Shown here piece by piece: positions 45,912 through 57,309 of a stretch of DNA of 64,000 nucleotides. Position 1 is the stretch's first letter. The number at the start of each line of letters is the position of its first letter. The notes under the pieces are model-generated. The model was not told where the DNA came from. It did not search any database and was given only the letters and a program-made list of their open reading frames with translations. The position numbers were made by a program, and so were the translations under genes. The stretch spans positions 4,543,232-4,607,231 of the forward strand of contig JBBMNZ010000001.1 in NCBI GenBank assembly GCA_037954325.1, written 5' to 3'. The DNA comes from Fistularia commersonii (taxonomy: Eukaryota > Chordata > Actinopteri > Syngnathiformes > Fistulariidae).

Positions 45912-47330
45912 TGGGGGGGGGGGTCTCTTCCGCTGACAGGACACGGCACTCAATGTCACTTTGAAACGATTATGAGCGCGAGCGAAGCTGAAAAGGGCCT
46001 AAGTGTCGCTCCTACGTGGAATCAGGTGAGGACGGTGAGGGGCTCGATATCGCGTTCGAATTAGCTGATGCACCTGTCACTCAATTTCCCTTCATCTGTG
46101 ACAAATAAGCCCAACCTGAGCCCGGCTTGAGGCGCCCATTCTGGCGTGTGACAGCCTCCGCCGCCGCCGCCGCCGCCATCGCCGCCGCCCCCTTCCCCGA
46201 CAACGTGCGGCTCCGCTGACCTTTAATTCCATTCAGACGGTGTACAAATGACTCAGGCGAAGGGGCCACTTAGGGGAAAAAAAAAAAAAAAAAGCTTGTG
46301 AAAGGAAGTCTTTACAAGACCGGAGCTGCTCCGGGTTCAGCACGCCGCCATTATCTGCCCCCCCACCCCCGCCTTAATGACTCCCCACCGAGCGCTAAGA
46401 ATAGCATGAGACGCGAGGTTATCTCGCCGCTACACTCGGCGTAACATGCAATTAACTCCACTCCCCGTTTCCATTACACAATGATTCATTAATGTCAATT
46501 TAATTTTATGCATTGTTCTACACGACACACACACACACACACACATGCGCACACACACACATACACGCATCGACCCCAGCCACAGTTGACCGGGGCTCCG
46601 GCCTCACTTGCAGGGCAGCTAATTGCAATTTAGCCCCGGACGGCGGCATGCTCCTTAACGGAGCGCGTGATTGGCCGACAGGTAACGGCTGGGATGGCGC
46701 CGGACGTTCTGCGATAGCGGCGGGGGGAAGGTAATGTGTTTTTTCACGTCCTATTTGTCTTCCGGTTGTACTTGGTGGTGGAACGCTAGAGAAAAGCCTG
46801 CAGCAGTCGAAGCTACTTTACCGGCTGATAAAAACTTTTTAATTCTTCTTCAGGTGCTTTTTATCGTCCGCCCTTGCAAACGCCGCAACAAGGAAAAAAA
46901 GCATCCAGGGGAGTGACGGAGGAGGTTTATTACACATCTATTACATGTTTATGACCGATAGCTTGAACTTTAGCATTAGCTATACACGCTAACTATTCTT
47001 CTTTGACTCAAAACTGGATAAATCCTGAGATAAATCCTGAAACTTATTTCCGAGGAACACCCTCATCGTGGAGGCTGGAGGCATCGCCGTGGAAACAGGA
47101 GAAGATTCGTTAAACTCGTGACCGTTTAGCATCGGTAATAAAGAGGAGAAGAACAAAAAGATATATTTCTCTATGACCTAATGTTCTATGACCTTGGGTA
47201 AATGGAAACACAACTTGTCCTGGATGTTAGAGGTGCTGGTGTGAGCTATGCAGTTATTACGGTTTTAACACCAGTCTGGATTTCTTTTTTTTGTTTTTAA
47301 TAAAATAACATTTAAAAGTTTGTAAAAAAT
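44550..47330. other. Intergenic DNA with candidate regulatory blocks
   Basis: The stretches 45000-45330, 45940-46280 and 46390-46520 are complex, with AATTAA cores ('catgcaattaactccactcc', 'attcattaatgtcaatttaa'). G-runs lie at 45510-45522 and (GT)n at 45885-45911. The stretch 46730-47330 has no recognised content. No exon was supported. Confidence 0.45.
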
Positions 47331-47374
47331 TTGAATAAGTTTAAAAAATATGGCAGCGGTCAATTTTTTGTACC

Positions 47375-47510
47375 AGGGACCGGTTTTATGCATGAAAATG
47401 TTTCCGCATATCAGTTAGAACCGTGGAGGGTTCAAATAATAAATACTTCTGTCACTTTGCAGTATTTAATTACACTTTATATGAGGCAATTACGATAATA
47501 AGTGCAGCGG
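47375..47510 (+). repeat. Older dispersed repeat (uninterrupted copy)
   Basis: 'ccggttttatgcatgaaaat' followed by GTTTCCGC, then TCAAATAATAA, CTTCTGTCA and GAGGCAATTAC. The same order appears at 56835-57305, where a 358-bp element interrupts it. Family not identified. Confidence 0.6.
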
Positions 47511-47651
47511 TGAGGCGAAAGCCTGGCGGCGTTTTGCTAAATAAGTTCTAAAATAAACTATAATTTGAACCGAGAAAGATTTTCTTTTCTTTTGTGAACA
47601 CGTGAACAATTCATGCCAGATAGCGAATGAGGGGGTGAAGAAATGCATATA

Positions 47652-47800
47652 AAATTAAATAAATAAATAAATAAATAAATAGATAAATAAATAAATAAAA
47701 ATAAAAAATAAATAAAAATAAATGAAAATAAATAAAAATAAATAAAAATAAAAAAATAAAAAAATAAATAGTGTAAATAAGTAAATAAATAAATAAATTA
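47652..47800. repeat. (AAAT)n microsatellite
   Basis: About 150 bp of AAAT with A-rich interruptions, seen directly. Confidence 0.95.
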
Positions 47801-47869
47801 AAAAAATGGAAATTATATTGAATCAGATTGATTTGGATTAAATGAGAGGAAATACATTAAATTAGATTA

Positions 47870-48421
47870 CGTTAGGCATCGAATTCGTGACGGTAACTTG
47901 CAAAAGGTACATCGGAGATATTTCACAGACAACTGGACGCCCTCTACAGCTCAAAGTGACCGCCGCCGTCACCGCCGCCACCACCGCCACCACCGCCGCC
48001 AGCAGTTGGCCCCGGTCCCGCCCCCCCGAGGCAGGACGGAGAAGCGGGAATGAGCTGTTCGGAAAAAGTCCCGCGGGACGCTTTCGCTCCCGCCTGTCAG
48101 GAGGTTTCACTCTGGATTACGACGTACAGGGATGAGGATCTGGAGAAACACGTCTACGGGGGCCCGCCAGTCGACCTCCGTAATTAGATCCTACAATCCC
48201 CCTGTTTACGGAGGTGTCAGCAGAACCCCCCCACACACACACACACACACACACTCTGGGTTCTAACAACATTTCCAGAAGGTTCGTTTGCACGGAAAAA
48301 AGAAGAGTTTTCCCTTTCACGCACCTGACGTGGAACACATGATGAAAGGGCGCGGATCCGGAGGGCGACCCGAGGCCCGTCGGACCTGTCTTTCATGCGC
48401 TGATTCACATCAAAGGCCTCG

Positions 48422-48468
<47 letters not shown>

Positions 48469-49181
48469 ATCAAAGGCCCGCTCCAATTTCCCTGCTTGTT
48501 CCTCGCATCGGAGAAGCGAACAAATCACCGACGTAATTGGGAGGGCGAGAGATATTTTAATTCTCGCCCGGAGGCCGCGTCTCGTGCGCGCGCGCCACGT
48601 GCGCGAGGCGGTAATGCCAGATAATGACGAGCTTGATTGACCGCTGAGAGGGACGAGTCCGCGATGAGGACGACTCGGCGAGCAAAAGGGCGGCAATTAT
48701 TGTTCATTTCCAGAAGCGGGATAATCAAGGCCCACCGCGGAGGTGAAGGGGGGGGAATTAGAAAATAAGCGTACCAGATGTGAAAGGAAAGAACGGAGAA
48801 CCTGGAGAACTTCGCCCATGACACCATTACCAAACACTTTTTTGTGTGAACAGAATGGATATAATTGCTTTTTGTGCCGGAGTGAATGGGTGGCCTTTTA
48901 TCACGGTGAGACGAAGGTCTTTGCCCCTTCCCTCCCTCCTAGGAGTTTGTTGTTGTCCTTTATAAGCGTTTTAAAATATTTATAAAAGCTAATTAACTAA
49001 ATGCTTTTCGTTTTCGCTGCTTTTATGTTAACCTATAAATTCAGTATGTGTGTGTGTGCGTGTGTGTGTGTTACATGTATGATGTGGCCTCGACAGCTCC
49101 CGCAATAATCGACAGAAGTGCTTTTTGTGGCAAATGTGCCGCCGCCGCCTCACACTTCCTCCCTCTGAATTCCTCTCATAG

Positions 49182-49220
<39 letters not shown>

Positions 49221-49823
49221 TTAAATTAATGTGGCCACTCAGAGCAACCTTGGGCTCTGGAAAAGAGCCATTCAGTCGTGCCTCGGCTCCGTCGGCACGT
49301 GCGCGCCGGCCAATCGGCCAATCGGGGGGAGGGGGGGGGGGGATTCGGCGGCGGCACTGATTATTCGCCGAGTTTAACGTGAAATATGGGCGCTGTTTGA
49401 AGCACAATTATCTAAAAAAAGAAAAAATACACAGCATTCTGCTGGGAAAGTGTATATAAAATGTTCTTGCGACAGCAAGAAATATGAAACATGAAAAATT
49501 GTGTAATAACAGCAAAATAATACAGTAATAACACAGAAGAAAACTATCTACCTGTTTAGAGCTTATTTTTAGCATTACCCTCCTCTTCAGCCCCTCAGCC
49601 CGAAATTAGGTCACTTTCACACACACCACTCATCCACACTTATTACTGTTTGGTCATGTTTATATATTAATACATTTTTGAAAAAGTTGTAAAAAGTATC
49701 AAACACGTTACAGCGCTTTCATTCATGCATTTAATCCCACATTTGTCTGCCAATCACAGCTGCCGCTGCGACCGAGAGGCGGGGTTTACGTTGGATGGGT
49801 CAGCTGTCAATCACATGCGTTTT

Positions 49824-49867
<44 letters not shown>

Positions 49868-50260
49868 GGCGGTTCTCTCAAGTGCAGGCCCCGAAGTTCT
49901 GCGCTCCCTTCTGTTGTGCCACCTGACTGAAGCTGAGCGATGACGGTTGTCATGGTAACCCCGACCCCGCTAGCCCCTCCCCCGTCTCGACTGGCCGGCC
50001 GTCAGCGGCACCCTGGACCCCGTGTGGTCGTTTGGAAGTTCTGCCCCCCCAGGAGGGCTTCATGTGAAGGGGCAAGGGGTTGAAATTAAAGACCTTAATC
50101 TGGGACGACGCTGGGTCACTTCGAGTAAATCCTGTGTGTGTGAGTGTGTGTGTGTATGCGTATATGTGTGTGTACATTTACTACTTTGTCATGCAGTGAA
50201 ACTCTGAGAATACTAAAATAACATGATGTGCTAATATTTAATGTCACTGAGAATTGAGGA
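47870..50260. other. Intergenic DNA with many microsatellites
   Basis: (CA)/(TG) tracts lie at about 48233-48253, 48423-48462, 49045-49070, 49184-49218 and 49829-49864. The stretches 48470-49030 and 49220-49420 are complex and may be regulatory. No coding exon was supported. Confidence 0.5.
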
Positions 50261-50269
50261 AGGAGTTCG

Positions 50270-51290
50270 TGCAAGTCCAGCTGTTTCTAATGTTTATCAG
50301 TGTGTACATTCACACCCTAACATGAAGCTAATATCACATGAGGCTAAACAGAGTGGACAGCTAGCACGGCCTACGCCAGCTGTGTCAAAGTCATGTTGCT
50401 AACAGACCGCTGATATAATCTGAGGCTAACTGTCCCAACTAGCTATATTCACACGCTAGCTTAAATCTAATATTAAATGGAAGCAAGTATCTTAGCGCAA
50501 TACAGTCACATGCTAGTATACGGCTTACAACAACATTCACACACTAACTGGGAGCTAATATTGCAACAGGCGTTTTTTCTAAATCCAGCCACAATCACAT
50601 GCTACCAAAAATCTAAATTACATAACGTCAAGTGTCGAGAATGCGCAGAGAACCAGGCTATCATGAAACTAACAAAAACGGTTTTGATGTTGTGTTGCTA
50701 AGCTGCAATCACATGCTAACACAAAGATACAAATATCTGAGGCCAAATTTTGTGGCTAGCAACAATCGCATGCCAAAAAACCCAAATTACATGACGGCAA
50801 GTGTCGAGAATGCATACAGAACCACGCTAGCATGTAGCTAACAAAAACTGTATTGAAGTCGATTACACAGAGTCAATGCGCAAATCTGATAGCTAACTAT
50901 AATATTATGCTAACAACAATCTTATACTCCATGGCGCCAAGTGTTGAGAATGTACACAGAACAACACTAATATGCAGCTAACACAATTGATATGTTGTTG
51001 ACACAGAGCTAATGCATGTAACGGTCAGCAACAACCAAATGTTACAAAAAGCTACCAATATGTGAAGCAGTGTTGTAGCTAACTATAATCACATGCGAAC
51101 AAGAATTTTATATTCCAGGTCCTCAAGTGTCGAGAATGCATACAGAACCGTCCTAGTTTGCAGCTAAACCGGTTCAATTTTATGTTGTTAACACAGAGCT
51201 AATGCAAGTAGCGGACAGCAACAACCAGATGCTAACACAAAGCTGACATATATACACGGCGTGTTTTAGCTAACCAGGCTGACAAAGGGT
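50270..51290 (+). repeat. Degenerate satellite-like array, about 140-185 bp units
   Basis: 'caagtgtcgagaatg' plus CAGAACCA occurs at about 50628, 50800, 50937 (TGTTGAGAATG) and 51124. Each is followed by 'gctaacaaaaac' or a variant and by 'acacagagctaatgc' in the last copies. 'cacatgctaac' variants punctuate the whole stretch. At least four unit copies are seen. Confidence 0.75.
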
Positions 51291-51499
51291 AAGATTGTCA
51301 CGGTTTTATCTGCTGAAATGTTTCCGCAGTGGAACCTCTGCACATTTCTAATTCAACCTGCATCCTGTCACTTGTGACCCCAAAGGTCAGATGTGGGTTT
51401 GTGACAGGAAAATATTTCCTGTCGGGTCGTCACCCTCAATTCCTGTTATTTCTGCTATTTTCAGTGTTGTTCACTTCCCGTGGCAGACATCTTGGATCC

Positions 51500-52163
51500 T
51501 AGGCTATATGTGTGTCGGGACATCATTGTTTGTACATGTATGTGCATATGTGTATATGTAAACACAAATACATGTATATATGATATGGAAGTATGTGCAT
51601 TTACTGTATGTGTATACATGTGGATATGTATATGTGTGTGCATGTACATACATATGTGCGGGTGTATACATGCGGGTGTGTATATGTGTTTACATGTATG
51701 CATGTATATATGTGAGTGCATGTGACTATGTGTATGAACATGCACATGTACATGTGCAGGTGTGTGTATGTGTTTATGTGTAAATGTGTGAGTGTATGTA
51801 CATATGTGTGTGTGCATGTGTGTATGTACATGCATGTGTACTTCTACAATTGTATATGTGCAGATGTGTGCATGCATGCATGTATGTACGTGTGTGTGTA
51901 CATAAGTGTGTTTGCATGTGTGTATGTACATGAATGTGTAGATGTGTGAGTGTATACGTGCTTGTGGGTGGATATGTGTCTCTATGTATGCATGCACATG
52001 TGTGAGTGTATGTATGTGTGTGTATGTACATGTATGCCTACAGGTGCAAGTGTGTATGTCCAGGTGTGTGTATACATGTCGATGTATTTGGGTCTGTACA
52101 CCTGTGTGTACATCTGAGGGTGTGAATGCGCAGGTGTATGTGTGTGCATGTATGTGTGTATTC

Positions 52164-52202
<39 letters not shown>
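51500..52202. repeat. Imperfect TG/TATG microsatellite, about 700 bp
   Basis: Almost only TGTG, TATG, CATG and GTAC tetramers, ending in pure TG at 52165-52200. It opens a 251-codon His/Thr/Cys-rich frame on the - strand and Cys/Val-rich frames on the + strand, none of them genes. Confidence 0.95.
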
Positions 52203-52209
52203 CTCGTTA

Positions 52210-52591
52210 TATACATGTTTGTGTGTGGCTCGTCATGTAACTATGTAACCAGAGAGCTGGGTTTGTGGGTCACCTGTCTCTTAAAGGGCCGGCAGCTCGC
52301 TCTCTGATTGGTTGTGGTGTTTCTAAAGGTTTGTTGGAGCCCACCACCTCAGGTCGGTGACATCACCAAACGGCGTTCTGACTCCACGCCTCGGATTGAT
52401 TAAAGGTTCCCCCAACTTTCCGAGGACTCAAACAGAAACCAGCCAATCAAACGCCTCAGAGGTCGATCCGGACGGGCGGGCGTCGGCTCGCAGAGAACCG
52501 GAGTGGCGCGGATGTGCTAATGTAGCAACGCAAAGGCAAACATCCATCCACGTCAGCTATAAAGGACAAACACCTTATGAACACCCCTCCA

Positions 52592-52662
<71 letters not shown>

Positions 52663-52725
52663 GTTCACACCCACAGGCAGCTGCCTCGCCATCATCCTGA
52701 TGGCTGATTGGTTGGGATTGATTTA

Positions 52726-52780
<55 letters not shown>

Positions 52781-52896
52781 ACACACTCTAATTCCTCTTT
52801 GTCTTTTAATTAAAACCCGGTTCACTCCACCTCTGGCTGTATTGTGTGGCAGCATAAAGGAATGAGCCGCTGCCTTGGGGTGGGGGGGCGGAGTGG

Positions 52897-52927
<31 letters not shown>

Positions 52928-54503
52928 CAGGGGGGGTGCTCTCTTCATAAGATTATAATTGTCAGGATGAAACAAGCTGGAGTGAAAATAAAAAGCAGAT
53001 CAGGCGGTACATTCCATATCGCAGGTTTTATGGGGGGGTCATAAATCCCCCCCCCCAGCAGGAAGTGGTCGACATTTTCATGGATTCTCCTTCCTGATTG
53101 ACTGATGGTTCTAAAAAAAACAAATTCAAACATGGCCGCGCACGTCAGAACACACCCCTGCGTGCGTGGTTGCGTGCGTGTGTGTGTGTGTGTGTCTGGT
53201 GAGTGGGGGGGGGGGCTCACTGGCAGTTACACTTAAGAAAATAAAAAGGAAATTAAGAAAAAAAAAAGTAAGAAATATTACTTTTGAATTAAGATATTTC
53301 TTTTTCACTTGCTTTTAATTTAATTTAATTGCAAGGTGTTGGTGGTTAATTACTTCCTACTAGTGGTAACATTTTACTTAGTGGTTATTTGGTAATTAAT
53401 GAGTTTTTGGGAACTTTAAATGTTAAAAGTTATACTAATTACACTTATAATCTTCATTTCTAATGATAGTTTTAACAATAACAACAGAAATAATAGTAAT
53501 GGAGAGGGAGGATTTTTTTTTTTTTTTCATCAAGGTTAACTGAAGGAATTAACCTATTTATATTTTAGATGCTGTTTCTAAATCCGGCTGCAGGTTCCTG
53601 CCGGGAGGAGAACGAGACGTAGAAAAAGAATCAATTTCAATTTTTTTTTTTTTTTTCCTATATTGGAAAAAAAACACGTTCTTGTCATCCGAGCACAAAG
53701 ACAGGAAATGGCCGGAGAGACTTTCGGCTCCATCAAGAAAAACAGGACGAGCACGAGCGGTCAAACGATACACATTAGCCGGGACCTCGGTCGAGGCGCT
53801 GGCGGCGGCGGCGGCTGGCGGCGAGCGAGCTCCGGTCTGATCGCCCGCCCAGAGCTGTTTGCATTTCCTCAGAAGCTCCACTCGGAAGGCTCTGACAAGG
53901 TGGAACAAGCGAGTCGGCCATGATGGATGGAGGCGCCGGCGCTAATGGCGGCTCAAACTGTGCCCACCAGTGCAGGCTACGTTGATAAATTGACAACAGT
54001 TGGGACGCGCTCCGCTGGCGGGGGGAATGAGGCTACTAGGACATCCGACCGCTCGCCGGGCTTCCAGAACCAGAAACACTACAATGTCCGCGCCCCCCCC
54101 CGAGCAGCCGGGTGGGAGCGGGACGGGGAGGGGGGCAGATTTTAGGGGGCGGGTTTGACGACAAAGGGCCGACAAAGCTTTATTTATCTGAAATATTACA
54201 TAAGTAGAGCTCACTGTGGTAATAACAGCTCTATTACAATGTAATTAATGTGTAATTGTTGTTTAGCTTTTAAAAAATATACAAATATTTGTAGGCCAGA
54301 TGAGGCAGGCAGATTTATTTATTACACAATCCCCAAACTTTTGGGAATTGTTTGAACCGAGGAGCGGATTTCAGTCCGGGAAGGAATAAGACCTTAATTA
54401 CATTGTAATAAGTGTGCCGAGTATTTCAAATATACAGAAAAGTGGCTTGGCTCCATGCAACAAAATCAACCAATCAGGCTGTTAGTCATTTCTGACATCT
54501 GGT

Positions 54504-54555
<52 letters not shown>

Positions 54556-54778
54556 ATACTTGTGAAGTATGGATATACAATGTTGTAGACACACAGTGTG
54601 AAATTACTTCTGGGGATTGATTGGCATGTATTGATCAGGTGATCAGTGATGGTTTGGGTTCTTCAGATGTATCAGAACATTCCTGATGGCCCCGAGCAGA
54701 ACTTCATTACGGCACTACTCAACCATGCTACGAGCTAACGGGATGCTAACGCGGCATTGATGCTCGGTTGGGGTCGAC

Positions 54779-54812
<34 letters not shown>

Positions 54813-56300
54813 TAATCTAAACACCAAACAGCATCTGTCAGTGTGCCAGTATCTCAGACGCCACAAATCCACCAGATGTCTTTTTGCATCGGTCAATAGC
54901 GGCGGCTATCGGTGGAGAATCACCCGGAGGGGCCTCCAGTTCCAACTTTTCACCCACTTCCTGTCTGGAATCCAAACGCTGGATCCTGGCGTCGGGCCAG
55001 ATCGGGCGCCGGAGGACCAGAATCGCCGCAGCGACGGCGGCGGTGGCCGGAGAATCAAACTCCGACATTAATGAACGTATAAACCCGGGCTGAGCCATCA
55101 GACGCGCAACTTAAACAATTCCTAATGAGCGGCGGCTCATTTTACCTGGAATGAGGCTCGTAAAGCTTCCCCTGGCGTCCGCGCCGCTGACTGTTTAGCC
55201 TCACTGAAATATGGCCTCCATAACAATCAGCGCCGCCTTAAATATTTTTGGCACTCGCGCCGAAAGAGAGGAGCCCCCCCCCTCAAAAAAAAAAGTAGCC
55301 CTAACCTTCGTTTAAAGAGCCAATTAGCCGACGTTTCCAGCCGCGGAGCGCCGGGATTAAACCACTTCCTGTCGCTTCTTTGGTGGGAAAAAATAAAATA
55401 AAAAAAATGCACACGATTAATGAGGATCCTACAGCTGATGTTTGGAGAGGCTTTAAGGAAGAAATTAAATCAGACGGCCAGGGCGCGACTTAGAAGGACA
55501 CGCCGTTTATCCCCGCCGATTAGTCCGACTCCTCCGGCGTCGCTCCCATCAAACCCAGATGTTTCATCCCGGCTAGCGAACGCAGGAAAAAGGACCTCCA
55601 TCTCCTACCGGGATCTTCTCACGGCTGAAGATCCCGGGAGGAACGTCCGTTTGGGAACGGCGTGATGACCTCGGAGGTCGTCACGGCGACCGACCACCCT
55701 CCCTCTCATATTTCCGTGATGAAAAGATAAAGCGGGCGATATAAACAGGAGTGAAGCCTCTCATCCGCTTCCAGCAGATTTAGGGTGCACCCCTACAATG
55801 ACCTTTACGGTAACGGACCGGAGAATCCCCCCCCCCCCAACCCCCCTCCCAGTTTGTGCGTTGGAGCCGCGGCACCGTGAAGAACTCCTTTACCCTGTTA
55901 ATTTACCGTGGGAATGTAATTACAAAGGTAATTAATCTGTAATAACCAATGAAAGTGAGGAAATTTATCGACACAGCCTTTTTTTTTTTCCTCACAATGT
56001 GTCATCGTACATCATCGGGCGGGGGCATGAGAAAGACGGAGAACATTGATGAAGAACGTGGAGACTCCAGAACCTAGAACCCTCTCGAGAACTCAATAAC
56101 GACAATTTTTTTGGTTGACGGAAGGTTACGGGTGCCCGTGGTGCGTTCGAGGACCGTTGGAAAGGTGGGACTCTTTTAGTTCTTGGCGATTTAAGGGCTT
56201 CTGGACATTTTTCTATAAAGAACGAGACCCTGAGGTGTTTATAAATACATTTGAGTGTGTTTTTGGATGTTTTCAAAACTGCTTTTTTAAAAAAAATCAA
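52210..56300. other. Intergenic DNA with microsatellites and candidate regulatory blocks
   Basis: (CA)n lies at 52602-52661, 52729-52787, 54506-54554 and 54781-54809, and GT at 53172-53195. The stretches 53230-53560 and 54180-54480 are AT-rich. The stretches 55080-55400 and 55650-55990 are complex and GC/TTAAT mixed. No coding exon was supported. Confidence 0.5.
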
Positions 56301-56329
56301 ACGCCCTCTATATGCAAGTGAAGTGAGGA

Positions 56330-56520
56330 AGAATCACAGGATCAGACCTGATCGCCATGACGTCACGCGTGATCACCGTGGATCACACACCATCACTCAT
56401 AGCTCACGAATAAACACTTCTGGTCACATGTGATCACTCTGAGATCACGCTTGATCCGTGTGAGACCACACATTATCACACGTGATCGCTATGACACACG
56501 TGATCGGCTGAGGTTACATT
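56330..56520 (+). repeat. Short degenerate array of TGATCAC palindromic half-sites
   Basis: TGATCAC, GATCACG and GTGATC recur about ten times within 190 bp at about 15-28 bp spacing ('gtcacgcgtgatcaccgtgg', 'cacatgtgatcactctgaga', 'cacacgtgatcgctatgaca'). Confidence 0.65.
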
Positions 56521-56834
56521 TAAATACATGTGAATTCGGTTCATAACTCACTTTGTCTTTTCGGTTCCTGTTAAGGCTACTTTGCCGACGGGAATGAATT
56601 AACCACGCTAGCTGTTAGCAGTGGGCTAACATTAGCATCTAAAGAGCAGGCGCACCCTCAGTTTGGCAATATTTACTACTGGATGCTAAAGTCGCTAAAG
56701 TAGCTCTCGTCTCCTTGACGATGTGGCAAATATCTGCAGTATTACTAGATAAAGTACTGCATTTGTGGTACAAGTTGACATTACCGAGCTAATATTTATC
56801 CTTGATCAGCTGTTAACCATTCATTCATTATCTA

Positions 56835-57305
56835 CACTGGTTTTATGCATGAATATACACTGCTCAAAAAAATAAAGGGAGCACTTAAAAAACACATCCT
56901 AGATCTAAATGAATGAAATATTCTTATGAAATACTTTGCTCTTTACACAGTTGAATGTGCTGACAACAAAATCACACAAAAATGATCAATGGAAATCAAT
57001 TGTATCAACCCATGGAGGTCTGGATTAGGAATCACACTCAAAATTAAAGTGTAAAAACAAACTCCAGGCTGATCCAACTTTGATGTAATGGCCTTAAAAC
57101 AAGTCAAAATGAATCTGTGTTGCTTCCTGAGTGGACACTATGATTTCACACAAGTGTGACTGACTTGGAGTTACATTGTGTTGTTCAAGTGTTCCCTTTA
57201 TTTTTTTGAGCAGCATATTTCCGTGGTGGCTCAAATAATAACTTTTGTCAGTTCAAAGTAGCTAATCTGAGTATAGAGATTAAACTTTATATTTGGCAAT
57301 TACAA
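56835..57305 (+). repeat. Older dispersed repeat, interrupted copy
   Basis: The left part 'ctggttttatgcatgaata' and the right part TTTCCGTGG, then TCAAATAATAACTTTTGTCA and GGCAATTAC, match the copy at 47.4 kb in order. They are separated by the Tc1-like element. Confidence 0.6.
56858..57215. mobile_element. Tc1-like transposon deletion derivative (358 bp)
   Basis: The left end CACTGCTCAAAAAAATAAAG and the reverse complement of the right end (TGCTGCTCAAAAAAATAAAG) are inverted repeats, flanked by TA on both sides (56856-56857 and 57216-57217). Internal phrases 'caacccatggaggtctggat' and 'ggctgatccaactttgatgt' and, near the right end, 'tgacttggagttacattgtg' match the two ends of a Tc1-like transposon common in fishes. 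The transposase region is missing, so it is an internal-deletion, non-autonomous copy. Confidence 0.85.
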
Positions 57306-57309
57306 AAAT

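Noticed and set aside
51461..52216. 251-codon - strand open frame, His/Thr-rich
   Set aside because: It is a direct translation of the TG/TATG microsatellite.
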